Shown: positions 25,589-37,614, numbered from the stretch's first letter. The stretch is 64,000 nucleotides of DNA from Panagrolaimus kolymaensis (GCA_028622995.1 JAJQJQ010000006.1:2046001-2110000), one strand, 5' to 3'. Program-made: numbers and translations. The notes: generated by a model from the letters alone, not told the origin.

Positions 25589-25879
25589 AAAAAACTGCTT
25601 AGCAATGAGACATTTTTTTGTTTGTGAATTTAAAACTGTGATTCCAGATCCATTAATACAATTAAAAAATTGAAAATTTTTAAAGAGCTTTTAACTCAAA
25701 TAATTTATTTTAACTGTTAATTATTAATATTTTTGTCGACGAAAAAAATTTATTTCAAAATAATAATAAAATTAATAACAAAAACAATAACTTTAAAATA
25801 CAAGAAACAAAAAAAGAAGAAATTTCCTGAGATCGTTTTATTCTTATTTTTTAAACTAAATTTTTAAAATTTGGATTTT

Positions 25880-26662
25880 TTATTTCTGTAAATTGGGCCG
25901 ATGAAATGCAGAACTATGATTTGGGCTATTTGAATTTCCTGGAAGGGTCACAAGCATATTATTTCTTTGTAAAGACGAAGACGGGGGCGGCGGCAAAACT
26001 AAATTTAAATCTGAGTTAGTATTATTTGTTTCTTGGCTTTGGGAAATATTATTACTAATTCTCGTTGTCGTCGTCGTCGACGTGGATGAGGATGTCGACG
26101 ACCTAGTTTGGGTACAAAATGGTAACATCGCCCGAAGCATTTGTTCTTCCATTCGAGCTTTTTCGTATTCACTAAAAATGAATTTAGTAATGTTTTTTTT
26201 TTTGCGTGGGATTTTTTTAAAGGAAATTTTAACTGATTGAAGTTGTGTCAAATATTAAAAAACTGAAGATAGCAAAAATTAGAGCTACAAAATTTAATTT
26301 AAAAAGTTAACCATTTTTTGGCGGAAAAAAATATTTATAAAATAATTTTAGCTTTAAAAACTGAACAAAAAAATATTTTTCTTTTAAATTTTGAAAACTG
26401 AGTTCGTAAAATTCGGTTGGCTCGAAAAATATTTAAATTAAACTGCAACATGACAAACAAATACTTACTCTTCCAATTGTTTATTTAATGCCTTTTGTTT
26501 ATTAACAGCATCAAGCATTTCTTTTTCTTGCAGCCTTTTAGCTTCTCGACATTTTTTAACTGCTAAATTATTTCGTACTCGTTTAGTTTGATATGTTTCA
26601 GGCGAACTGCTTCCAGAAGGTTGAGGGGATGAATTATCAATTGGTGGATTGCTATTTGACAT
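25880..26662 (-). CDS. C/EBP-like bZIP transcription factor (161 aa)
   Basis: Exons 26662-26469 and 26171-25880 join in phase 2 to 161 residues. The basic region at ~28-44 (RVRNNLAVKKCREAKR) carries the bZIP DNA-contact signature N-x7-R in the C/EBP form (NNxAVxKxxR), with Cys where C/EBP proteins usually have Ser. A coiled-coil segment rich in Leu/Met heptads follows and crosses the intron (MLDAVNKQKALNKQLEE then YEKARMEEQMLRAML). The C-terminal half is a low-complexity Ser/Thr-rich and Pro-rich tail. It should act in the nucleus as a homo- or heterodimer; target genes are unknown. It resembles short C/EBP-gamma/CEBP-2-type proteins that lack a long activation domain. The intron and both flanks carry plus-strand AAACTG motifs, the opposite strand to transcription. 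Confidence 0.88.
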
Positions 26663-26972
26663 TCCTTATGAGCAAAAAAAAGCTATAAAAAAATAAAATT
26701 AACTGTAATAAAAATGGAATGATGGAATTAGAAAAAATAAATTAAATTCGTTGGGAAAAACAACAAAAAACTCAAAAAAGTAATATTGCGCGAATTAGTA
26801 AAATCATCACGATACTGAAGGTTTTAAAAAGGATAATAAAATAAAACTGAATTACTTTTTTCTGACGTTGGTAAAGGAAAGATATTAGATAGAAGCATTA
26901 AAACAAAATTTTGAAACAAATTTGTAACAAATTAAAAAAAATTAATTCATTGAAAAAAACTGAAATTGCTTT

Positions 26973-27213
26973 TTAAAGGAACATAGGTTTTTGATGCCTT
27001 TTTCAAAAATTTCGATGACACGCAAACAACATTTCAAAAAATCGATAGTGGGACAGCGCGGGAAATTCAAAAAACTTTTTCCGTGCAACCTTTTTTATGA
27101 GCGTGTAACTTTTTTTTGAATTTCCCGCGCTGTCCCAGTATCGATTTTTTGAAATGTTGTTTGCGTGTCATCGAAATTTTTGAAAAAGGCATCAAAAACC
27201 TATGTTCCTTTAA
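26973..27213. mobile_element. Palindromic TTAA-flanked MITE (piggyBac-like)
   Basis: TTAA (26973-26976) is followed by AGGAACATAGGTTTTTGATG and about 100 bp of arm. The reverse complement of that arm ends in ATGTTCCT just before TTAA (27210-27213). The two arms (about 26977-27076 and 27112-27209) are nearly perfect, with a loop of roughly 35 bp. A TTAA target duplication is the hallmark of piggyBac-type insertion. There is no ORF, so it would depend on a transposase elsewhere. The arms contain the GC-rich stretch GGGACAGCGCGGGAAATT. Confidence 0.8.
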
Positions 27214-28190
27214 TAACGAATGTATTAAGAAAATTTAATTTTTGCTGATTTTCTTAATTTAAAAAAAACTGTATTATAAATACGAAGAAATAATAAATTT
27301 AACTGGTGGCACCAATGTCGGGGAAATTTTTTTTAGATATTTTAACTGGATAATGGTCGTCAAATGGAAAAAAAATTAATCGAGAATCAAATCTTTAAAA
27401 ATTTCGAAAATATTTGAAAAGAAACTGGGTTTTGTAGTGATTTTAGTGGGCTTAAAAACTGGAATTTTGAAAAAGTTGATTACGTTAAACACACACAACT
27501 AAAATTTAAAAAAAAGTTAACTGTATTGAAAGTTGGGCATTTTGCACAAATTCGAGAAACTAACTTTTTTCCAACGCAATAAAAAATAAACTGTGATAGC
27601 AAATAGGGTTTGAAAACTGTCAAAACGGAATTTTAAAAAAAATTAACTGAGTGAAAGAAATTTTTAATTCCAAAAATTTCAAGAACCAAATTTAAAAAAA
27701 TAAATATTAGAAGAGTGACTGGACTCCCACGTTTTAAAAGATTTTACCAATGAAATTTCGCGAATATTAATCTCACGAGAGATTTTAAAACTGTAGCATA
27801 ATATGTCTTCAAGAAATTAAAGAATAAAACAAATGCCGTCATTCATTTCATTTTCTAAACCATTTTTCAGTCAAAAAACCACAAAATTCCATTATTGAAA
27901 TATATTATTTTCACGCAATAAAAAAAATGAAATAAGCGATTGCAATAAAATATTGCACATTTATTAAGCAATAACACATCTAAAAAACTGAGAGAGCAAA
28001 AGTGATCAAATCAAAAGAAAGTGAACTTTATGGCATGAACCTTTAAAATTCATATTTCCGCACACAAAAAAAGATCGCAAAAGGCTGTCATAAAAAAATA
28101 AATAAAATAAAGATTAAAAAATACCGGGTTTTCTGGAATTTACTAAAAAAAGAAAAAAGAAAATATGGGCGCAGGGCAGGTGATGGTGAC

Positions 28191-28622
28191 TAGTGTTCAT
28201 TTTTCCCCCCGCGGGACGGGATTTTCCCCGCGGGGACGGGGACGGGGAGCCCCCGCGGGGAAAATCCCGTCAAATTTTTTCCCCGCCCGTTTCCCCGCGG
28301 GGAATCCCCGCCGATATTTTTTCCCCGTCTAAAAATTTAAATATTTTTCAAAATTCATTAAAAATGATCTAAACTCTTTCCAAATGGCTTTAAACATCTA
28401 AATAACACCAAATTAGATTAAAAAAAGGCATTTTAGAGTCAATAACCCTATTTAAAAAAAATTTATAATGAAATTCCCCGCGGGGAACGGGGACGGGGAG
28501 CCCCCGCGGGGGCTCCCCGTGAAAAAAAAATCCCCGCCTTTTCCCCGCGGGGATTCCCCGTCAAAAAAGTTCCCCGTCCCGTCCCCGTCTTTTTCCAAAA
28601 ACGGGGGGGGAAATGAACACTA
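28191..28622. mobile_element. hAT-type MITE with 8-bp target duplication
   Basis: The element begins TAGTGTTCATTTTTCCCCCC and ends in the complementary GGGGGGGGAAATGAACACTA. It is flanked on both sides by the 8-bp direct repeat ATGGTGAC (28183-28190 and 28623-28630). An 8-bp target duplication with TAG/CTA-type ends is diagnostic of hAT elements. The interior has G/C-rich blocks built from CCCCGCGGGG and GGGACGGGG units, extreme against the AT-rich surroundings, around a short AT core (28325-28470). It is non-autonomous with no transposase. Confidence 0.88.
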
Positions 28623-28630
28623 ATGGTGAC

Positions 28631-31600
28631 AGTCGATGTAGTGGGAACAAAAAGAATCAAAAATCGGGTTGTTGCGGTCAAAAAATGAAAAAAGATATTT
28701 CATGACGTTGTTTTTTTTTCTTCTTCGTTCTGTGGTTCTTCGGGTTTTTTTTCCTTTTTGCGAGATGCGCTCGAGTAATTTTTGGAACAATCGAGAAAAC
28801 GCGAAAATATTACTTTGCATTTTTTTATGCGCAATGCCAGCCGCGAACGCTGAAATAAATGAATGAAAAAGGAAAAGAGAACGGGTTAATTTACCTTTTT
28901 TTAAACTGGGTGCTATCAAAATGTTTTTTTATTTTATTTCAATAGTAATCAAAAAAAAAAACTGCTTTGATATGCATTTTTGCTTAAAATATTCGAAATC
29001 ATTCGTGGAAAAATTGAAAACTTCTTAGTCATGCTAATAAAATATCTTTATAAACTGCATAGTAACGCTTTTGCTATTATAATAAAGACCACCAGCATAA
29101 CGAAACTGTTGAAGGTAGTATTATGTTTTAATTTTTATAAGAGAAACAAAAGAGGTAAGTAAACCGAAGGATGATTAAAAATAAAATGGACCAATGTCAA
29201 GCATAGTTAAAATTTAGAAACTTTTTATGTATATTTTTTTATTAACTGAGTAATGTTGATTCATGACACAAGTTTAAAACTGATTAATGCAGCAGAATTA
29301 CAGGGTGCGCACTGCAACCTCAAAATCAAAAGTAAAATTATTTTAACCGTGCAACGTCGTCCCATAAAAAAATCTGATGGAAAAAATTAAAAACTGTGGA
29401 AGAAACCATTTAAATGACAAAAATACAATAAAGATAAACTTTAAAAATTTTTTAATTTATAGTAACTTTTACAAAACTGTGCACCAATTTTTTTTTTTAT
29501 TAAGAGCCCCAAAAATTTTGTCAGCAAAAAAAATTACCAGAAAAAAACTGAGGTTTTGTTAGAGAATCTAAAAAGCTTTCAACCTAGATCAAGCTTTGCT
29601 CGTGTCTTTTTACAAAACTGAATAACGAGACGATTCGGAAAAAAATAATGGAAAGGAGGCGAGACAAAAATTTTGCTAAAGCAAACAAAAATTATAAATA
29701 ATAGGAAAAAAATGCAGGCGATGAGGGCGATGTGTTGCGAATAAAAGTGCAATGCACTTTTGTTCCTCCAGAAATCAACAAAAAAAAATTATTTGCAAAA
29801 CAAATTTGAAAAAGTGTGGGGCGACGAGAAAAAAAAATGAGAGGCAAAGATGAAAGACAAAATATCAAAAAAAAATCATTTGCACGCTAACCAACGACAA
29901 CTTCCATTCTTACAAAAACAATTCAGTCTAAATATGTATTTTTCTTTATTTTTCATAAATTAACTTCCATCCTTCTTTTTTTAGGTTTCTCCCATCTGAT
30001 TCAATAATGCTGTAAACAAAAAAATAAAATCAATGATTGATGATTTAATCGTAAATAAGAGAAAATAGAAGCAAAACAAAAAAAACGTCATCATTGAATT
30101 GAAATGAAATCAATGAAGAAAAAAAAGTGAAAGAAACAAACCAAAAAAGTTGAAAATTTAATTAATTTTGTTGTTGTCTGAATTAGTTAGGTCTAGACTG
30201 GGGTAAGAGAGAGAAAAAAAAGCAAACAAAGCTAGTTCGAAGAAAACCCTTGGAAAAAATGTTTGGTTGGAAAAATAACTGCAAGCTGGTCTTTTTTTAG
30301 TCCAACCTGAAATCATAAATAATAGAGGGAATGAGAAACTGTGATGTGATGAGATTATTTACAACAAAATAAACTGAAAGTATTAACTGTATTTTTCTTT
30401 TTTAAGTAAATAAATTTTCAAAACTGGGACCATCATTAAAGAAATTAAACTGTGAACTGTAAAAATAGAATTCATTAATAAAGTCTATGTTTTTTACCCA
30501 TGAATAAAGGTTTGATTTAATTTAATGAAATTAAATTTAAAATACTTTATTATTACTTTTTTAAAAACTGGATTTTTGATAAAAGAGGTTTAAAAAAATA
30601 AAATGCGATATTATAATTCGTTAAAAACTGATAACTACTCAAACTTCACAGAAAAGAATGAGAAAAAAAACTCCTAAATTTTTTTCAAGTTAAAACGTTT
30701 TTTATAAATTTCATTCATATTTAAAACTGAAGAACCAGTTAATTCCTGTTACTTTCTACAAAAAAATTTTTTTTTGGAAATAATAAAACTGAAGAAAACG
30801 AAAATTTCTTTTTGAAAAAGTTTTTAAAACTGTACGCATTCATTTTATTCTGCTTTTGTAAAACTAATCGACTAACACAGAAACTTTTTTCCTAAACATT
30901 GGTAAAAAAAGAAATTTTAAAACTAAATTTAAATACTATTCAAAAAAGGAAAAAATTACTTAAAAAACTGCGTTTGAGAAAAAATGGTCACGTCGTGGTT
31001 TTATTATTTACTGTTTTTTAAAACTGAATTTTGAGTTGTTCGTTCACTAAAAAACTGTGTAAAATCAAACTTACTAGAAACAATATTAAAAAATTTATTA
31101 AATAATTACGCCATCATTCCTGACTCCATTTCCGCTAATTTTTAGACACAATAAAAACATTGGAAAAAAAACTGATAAGGGAAATCAGCAACAACAAAAA
31201 AACGATAGTCAGATTTTCTTTGTTTTCCCCAACTCCATAAAAAAGCAACAAAAAAAAGCACCAATTATTTATTAATAAAAAAAAAGACTCAAATGGAACT
31301 TTCTATGCTTTTTTTGTTTTAACTCACTTATTTCATTGCCCAAAAATTTTTCTAGAAAAGTTACTAAGTCTTAAGTAAGTAAGTAGGCGAATGCATAATT
31401 GCTCATTCATAACACATTTTATTTATTTATTTTTTTTTGCAGCAAAAAAAGAAAACAAGACAGAAAAAGAGAGCTCTCTGGAAGCTTCTGTTCATAAATC
31501 GCATTTTTCTTTTCTTCTTTCTTTTTACAAGGCTTTTTTCATGCTTAAAAAAAAAATAAAGAAAAACTGTCAAAAAATTGCTTTAAAAAAATGCAACAAT

Positions 31601-32315
31601 TAAAAAAAAAGAATAAACATTTTACATTTTTTTTAAACTTGAAAACTTGAGCATTTGGACGGACGCTGCTGATGATTTTTCTTTTTGTTTGTGAAAAAAG
31701 AATCCCTTTAAAAAAATTTTTTTGTTGATTTACCTGCTGCGCTTCGACGTAAATTAAAAAATGTGATTTGTCTTTTTCTCATTTTTGTGTCAACAAAATT
31801 ATATTTAAAAACAACTAAAACAAATAAAAAAAGAAGAATGATGCGCGTGATTTTTATTTATGCTTACATACATTCTTGAAACATGTGGGATAAAAGTTGG
31901 AAAGTGGAAGCTTAATTTAAAGCTGAATTAGCAGAGCAGGGCTTTTGGAATTTTTTAAAACTGAATTGCTGGAAATATGGATTATTTCAACTGTGAGAAA
32001 TTAAAGCTAATTTAGAATTCGTAAAAATATAAATGAATTTTTCGTTTTCTTCTTTTTTTTTTCATTTTTTAACTGCGAATAGCATCTTGAGAATGCTGTA
32101 TAATAAATGGAAAAAATTTAAAGTTTTCACCTACTTCGTTGATTCAAGAGTTTGATAGCTTTATATTTTTTGTTTAAAAACTGTAAAAAAATTTTTTTGA
32201 AAGTTTTATTTAAAAAAGACTTCTATTTGCCAAGAAAAAAAGTTGAAAACTGAAATTACTCGTTTTCGGCGAATAGAATTAATTAATGCACAAAAAATAA
32301 AAACAAGAAACTGAG
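28631..32315. other. Gene-free part of motif block 2
   Basis: No ORF in this stretch is linked by splice sites or has a recognisable domain. Most readings are Lys/Phe-rich translations of A/T runs. It carries many plus-strand AAACTG copies (for example 30342-31190) and purine-rich stretches near 29640-29900. Confidence 0.45.
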
Positions 32316-32490
32316 ATATAAGATGCGCATATTTAAAAAAATTTGGGGCAGCCCTAAAAATCTCTCTTTTTTGAAAAAGTGTCTCTTTTGCCATTTTTTT
32401 CAATTGATTTTTTGGCAAAAGAGACACTTTTTCAAAAAAGTGAGATTTTTAGGGCTGCCCCAAATTTTTTTAAATATGCGCATCTTATAT
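32316..32490. mobile_element. Palindromic MITE with TA-type ends
   Basis: ATATAAGATGCGCATATTT at the left and its reverse complement AAATATGCGCATCTTATAT at the right bound a 175-bp near-perfect palindrome with a short AT loop near 32393-32410. The ends fit insertion at a TA (Tc1/mariner style). The first bases, TATAAGATGC, resemble those of the larger element at 53054-54334 (TATAAGACGC), so the two may be mobilised by the same transposase. Confidence 0.75.
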
Positions 32491-33268
32491 AATGAAAAAT
32501 AATAAATCCACATGTTTTGGATGAAAATTTATTTTTTAAATCAAAATTTTTTTTAAAGGCAAGGGATTAACTGTAACTCAACAAAATTAGTAATAATAAA
32601 AAACTGATACAGGTTTTCACCCATTTTTACAAAAAATAAGTTAAACTGTTGCACGTTGTTGTAATTATTTGCACAAAAATAAAATTTATTGAAAAAAAAG
32701 CATTTTTCACGCTTACTTACTAAAAAACTTTTTACTTTTGCTTTTCAACAAACAACGAAAATAACCATTGTGAAAAGAAGATGAAGAAAAAAAAATCATT
32801 CAATACTTTACTTCTTTTTTTTCATTTGCAAATTTTTTATTGACATTGTTATTATTGTTAGTACTTTTTTTGCAATATTGATTGATTGATTTTTTTTTAA
32901 CTTACTTACTTTTTTATTTGCATTTCAAAAAAAACTGCAACATTCGAAGAAAATTTTGTGAATTATTTTGGTTTTAAAAAACTGTTCTGACTGTTTGGGA
33001 ACAACGTTTAAAGACTGCATAAAGGTTTGATGTAGGTAAATCTTTATCATAAATAAGAAGAAAAAAAAACTGTGGATATTGGATATAAAACTCATAGAAA
33101 AAATTAAGATAAAACTGTGATATTCTTTAAAAGTTTTATTTAAATCATAAAATCGCGAAAATTATTATAAAATTATGGCAGTAGGTAATTCAGATAAAAT
33201 AATTTTTAACAAAATTCATTATTATTTTTTTAAAGCTTAAAACTGCGGGCTGTCAAAACTGACGGTAT

Positions 33269-34370
33269 TTAAACATAAGGTTCACGTTCAACGAAGGGTT
33301 TCAATGAATGTCTAAAAAATATATAATTATTTAATTAATAAAACTGAGTTTCTTTAAAAATCAAGCTTACTGAATTGGATATGGATTAGCTACAGCTTGC
33401 CATGATTCTCGTTCATTAAACTGCCAAAACCCATATTTAATTGGGGGTTGTTCTTGATCGTGAATTTCTTCAAACACGGGTTCTTCTTCTTTTGGAGCAT
33501 CGTTATTGTCTTCAAAGCGGGTAACTTTTTTGCTTTTACCAATTGTGGTTTCACTGAAAAAAAAATTTAGGAAAAAAATTAACTGATTACGAAGGGTTTG
33601 AAATTATATAAAACTGTTTTTTTTTTTAATTAACTGGCCATTTTGATTATTATTTTTTGGTGACCATTTTTAAAAGATTTAATATTTTTCATTAATATTC
33701 CTTTTTTTGAACTGAAATTCAAAACTGGCGGGTATAAAACTGAGTAAAATTTTACTTCAGTGTTCGTTTTTCCCATCCATCTTTTTACGTTATTTTTTAT
33801 TGAATTTTTTTTAACTGAATAAGCGGGGGTGAATTATGAGTGTCTTTTAAATTTTAGCGTGTATTTTTCAAGCATCGGTGGTTCAGTGGTAGAATGCTCG
33901 CCTGCCACGCGGGCGGCCCGGGTTCGATTCCCGGTCGATGCAATCTTTTTTTAATTTTTTTAAACTGCACGAAGTTATTTTATGGTTTTTAACTTAATCA
34001 ACTTTTCATTTTTATAAATTTTTTAACTGAATTGAATCTTTTATTTCTCAAAAAGGGTAAAAACCTACTCTTCAGGAATTTTTCCGCCATAATCCAATAA
34101 ATGGGCTGCCCAACCACAATGGAAGAATAAAATCCCAAGAACGATAAGGAGGAAAGCAAAAATCAAGAGAGGGCTTGCAACTGCGGAACATTCCACGGCA
34201 ATACAAATCAACAAAAGTCCCAAAAGCATCATGACTCCAATTGCAAATAAAACTGCTCCCAAAATTAATAGGAATTTTCGTCCAGGCCAAATTCCAGTAT
34301 ATATGGGAACGCAAGGCCAACAAAAAATAGGGCAGGATCGTTTAAAATACCATGGAACATATTGAGCCAT
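33269..34370 (-). CDS. Small two-pass membrane protein (175 aa), unknown
   Basis: Exons 34370-34069, 33553-33371 and 33311-33269 join in phase to 175 residues ending FVEREPYV. The N-terminus has a compact Cys motif (CPIFCWPCVP) before two strongly hydrophobic segments, ~32-58 (LLILGAVLFAIGVMMLLGLL) and ~64-90 (SPLLIFAFLLIVLGILFF). The C-terminal half is hydrophilic and acidic with a run of Glu, then aromatic-rich. The Cys cluster next to the membrane may be palmitoylated, which is inference. I do not recognise the family. Intron 1 (515 bp) contains a tRNA-Gly gene on the opposite strand and several AAACTG motifs. Confidence 0.8.
33872..33942 (+). tRNA. tRNA-Gly (anticodon GCC)
   Basis: The 71-nt sequence starts GCATCGGTGGTTCAGTGGTA (box A), has anticodon loop CTGCCAC with GCC, and a T arm with box B GGTTCGATTCC. 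The acceptor stem GCATCGG pairs with TCGATGC (one G-U pair) with discriminator A. It is followed by a T run (from 33946) suitable for RNA polymerase III termination. It lies in intron 1 of the minus-strand membrane-protein gene, in opposite orientation. Confidence 0.97.
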
Positions 34371-36272
34371 GATGAATGAACAAAAAAGGCTATAAAATTA
34401 AATTATTTAAACTGATCAGGGTGAAAGACGTTGAAAAAAGTAACGAAGATCTCGAGTAAGGGAATAAAAATGGGTCGCGAAATAAAGAAATAAAAAGTTT
34501 GTTGGAAAGCTAAAATTAAAAAAAATTGATGAAAGCAATTACTGATGTACTTATTTTTATTAGAAATAGTCTAAATTTTAAAAAAATTGTGATAAATATA
34601 ATGGAGCAACATTCATTTGAATACTCCTTCACAAAGCATTCCATAAAAAGAATGTTATAAAAAACTGTACCATGATACAACTTGCGGAAATTTTTAATAT
34701 AAAAAAACTGTGGATCGAGTAGCTTTATGGTTATTTGGATAAAAACTGTCCATTTAAAATACAATTGAATGATGACACAATTTCTTCAAAGATATAACTG
34801 GATTCTAAAAGAAATGTTACAACTTTTTTCAATTTAAAAAAACCTTTTTTTTTTATCATTTTGGAAAGTAAAAAATAGTGTAATCTCGCAATAATCTTTC
34901 CAGCAAAAGTAAAGACGCGATAAATAAAAAAATATGTGAAACAACAACGAACGTTAAAAGACACACAAGGTAATAAAAGTGGTTGTTAAAAAGCAATTTG
35001 CCAAAATTTTTATGTGATTGTTCTGTAAACAACTTCCATTAGAATAATGGGCTTATAATAGCAAGAAAGAAATCTTTGAAACCCTAAACTGTGGATAATT
35101 TTTGGCATAGCAAAAACAAACTTCTATCATCAAAGCTTACATTTCTGATGACAAGAAACATTCGTGAAAAAAAAGTTCCTCATTTTACAAAAAAAAATTA
35201 TATTTAGTCATAAAGCACAAATTCAAATTACATAAAGCTCTTTATTCTCTCTAACACATTGAAAGGGAAATGAAACACTGGTGTAATAATTTTTGCTTCC
35301 TTATAACCTATAATATGGAAAATAAATTGGTTGCGCGTGTTTTTTTTGATAATCAAATAAACTACATTATTCTCTTTTTTAATTTTATGACTTTGTTATC
35401 GAAATTTTTTTTTTTTGCCAAAGTACAAAATGTTGTCAACGTTTAAATTTTTAAAATTTCTCTCCTTTTTTACAATTTCGAACATTTGTTTTTTTTACCA
35501 GATCTCTAAAATTTACAACTTTTCAAACCTTTTGAACCTTGAATGCACTTAATTTTATGATGGAAAGAGCAATTTTAGACGGTCAAAAACATGGTAAACC
35601 AAAGTCACACACTTGCTTGCTCCACTTTTTTATTTTTTTTATCTAATATCCAAAAACTGTTGCTAACTAATAAAAAGGAATAGAATTGTCAAACACGAGT
35701 AAATAAATGATTTATAATTTAGTCATAAGATCACATTTTATATTCTAAAGTAATAAATTAAAAAATATGGTAGCTGTTTTTTTTTTTGAGAGACAAAAAA
35801 AATTATGACTAAAAGTCAAAGTAAATGGAATTAAATGAATTTGCATTTTTTGTTGCAAAAAAACATATCGGTGCCAGTCTGCAACTTTGGATAATAAATG
35901 AAATTAGGTTTTAAAAAAAAAGCTATGAATGGAAAGTTAAAAAGATAAAAGGTTAGTAAACTTTGATCAAATGAAAATGCGTACTATGGCAACCCATACA
36001 TCGCTGGAGTTAAATAACCAACAAAAACTAAACAGTAACATTAATGAAAGCTAAAAAATAATGATAAAAGATTCTTGCAAAATTAAAGAAAGCTTCGTCT
36101 AATCGCATGGAACTTTGCTTTTTTGTTTGCAACGATAATCCAAAATTTCTCATAAAAAACAAAAGGCTGTAGCAAAAAAATCCCAAACAAAAAGGTTACA
36201 TTAAATTTATTATTACAGCATCTTACATTACAAAAAATACATACATACAAAAGCACAAAATAAAATACATGG
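34371..36272. other. Intergenic region, end of motif block 2
   Basis: The first ~700 bp still carry AAACTG copies (34408, 34661, 34708, 34744, 34797, 35086). After about 35100 they almost stop. Minus ORFs at 34516-34764 and 34731-34964 have no coding character. The right end should contain the 3' UTR of the tyrosine phosphatase gene. Confidence 0.4.
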
Positions 36273-37409
36273 TTAATTCTTTTTACGAACACCGATGCAA
36301 GTTGGATCAACGATTCCAGAAGAAACAGCATGACGAACAATGAGATCAGCGACATGGGAGTAGTGTTCAAAATGAGTGAAACATCCATAACGTTGTTTGC
36401 GTAAAAGTGAAATGGTTTCAATCAATCCAACTTTCTTTTCAGCAGAAATTCGATCAAGAATAATATCCATTGCAGCTAAAGTACCAGCTCGATGAACTCC
36501 AGATGGGCATACAAACATTAAAACACTTCCAGCTCTTTCATCTTTTTCTGCACGATGTTGATTGATTTTGAGCTAAAAAAAAGACAAAAATCAATGATGA
36601 AATATAGTTGAAATGAAAGATTTACAATAGCACGAAATTCAAGCAAGTTATCAGGAATTTGACGATCATCAACCCATTTACGAAATTGAATAAGTTGAGT
36701 TCGAGTGCCACTACCTTTACGAGAATTAGGTCCAGACATTAAAAGTTCATAAGTATCATGATCACGATCCTATAAATTGACACACTATTAAAGAAAAGAA
36801 GAAACAAAATTTACTTGATCCATTCCAGTACATCGAACTTTAATATTACCATCACAAAATTCACGTTCTCGTTTAGCATTAGGCCAAAAATTCTTTGCCA
36901 TACGTTTTCCTCCAGTTCCAAGTAAAGATGTTAATAAAACGATGATAGATGGTTTAGTTTGATAACACATTCGCCAAAAATCCGTTTCAGTTTGATCTTC
37001 AAATGGTGCTTGAGCAAGTATGTATCCACCTAAAATAAAATCAATGTATTAATCATTAAATAAGAAGAATAAACTTACCAGCTTTATCATAACTATCAAC
37101 CAAGCTAGCATGATAATAATCATTACCAAATTTATCACGGATTTTAACCCGGGTTTTATCATATAAAAGAACATTTGGAAAACGATTCTTCACAATATTG
37201 GCTGGTTCTAACATTGCATCAATTTTCGGTGGATTTTTTGTGATAACTTCATGCCATTCTTGAACAATACTTTCACCTTTGGAATTGATTTCATCGATGA
37301 CTTCTTGAGGCGTTGCAGAGACTACTTCCTTCTTATTGTCTTCTTCTTCGGATTGATCATCTTCAACTCCAGTTGGGCGAGGTTCATCATCATTTTTTTC
37401 TTTTGACAT
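36273..37409 (-). CDS. Atypical receptor-less protein tyrosine phosphatase (329 aa)
   Basis: Exons 37409-37079, 37029-36815, 36769-36626 and 36572-36273 join in phase. After an acidic N-terminus, residues ~60-325 form a PTP domain: NIVKNRFPNVLLYDKTRV (the KNRY motif region), YILAQAP, DFWRMCYQ and the signature loop. The loop is FVCPSGVHRAGT, which keeps the catalytic Cys and the P-loop Arg of CX5R but lacks the usual HCSAGxGRTG context. The WPD loop appears as KWVDD, so Pro is changed and Asp is kept. Classical PTPs hydrolyse phosphotyrosine in the cytosol; activity here may be altered or lost. Nematodes have many such divergent PTPs. An in-frame ATG at 37541 would add a Phe-rich leader; I prefer 37409 because translation from there is hydrophilic and normal. 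Confidence 0.88.
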
Positions 37410-37614
37410 TTTTTGAAAGAAGCTTTCTTTTTTGACGACCGAAATGAAAACAAAGTGATGAAGAAAATGAAATGAAACAGCTTCAAACTTGCAAGAAAGA
37501 ATGGAAATGAGAAAAAAGTGTGTGAACGAGTAAAATGCCAATTTGCATGAAACAAAAGCAATTTTTTTTTCAAGCGAAGAAAAAGGGTTTTAATTGGAAA
37601 CGAGATTAAAAAAA

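Larger units (their letters stand above)
25589..35092 (+). repeat. AAACTG-motif block 2
   Basis: The motif starts at about 25589 downstream of the bZIP gene and continues through its intron, the long gene-free stretch and the introns of the small membrane-protein gene to about 35092, with one late copy near 35657. All copies are AAACTG on the plus strand although both protein genes here are on the minus strand. It is interrupted by the MITE at 28191-28622 and is thin at 29650-30270. A rare opposite copy is CCAGTTAA near 30736. Confidence 0.75.

Noticed and set aside
28463..28681. Pro/Gly/Arg-rich ORF
   Set aside because: It is a reading of the GC-rich repeats in the hAT MITE and runs across the element's end.
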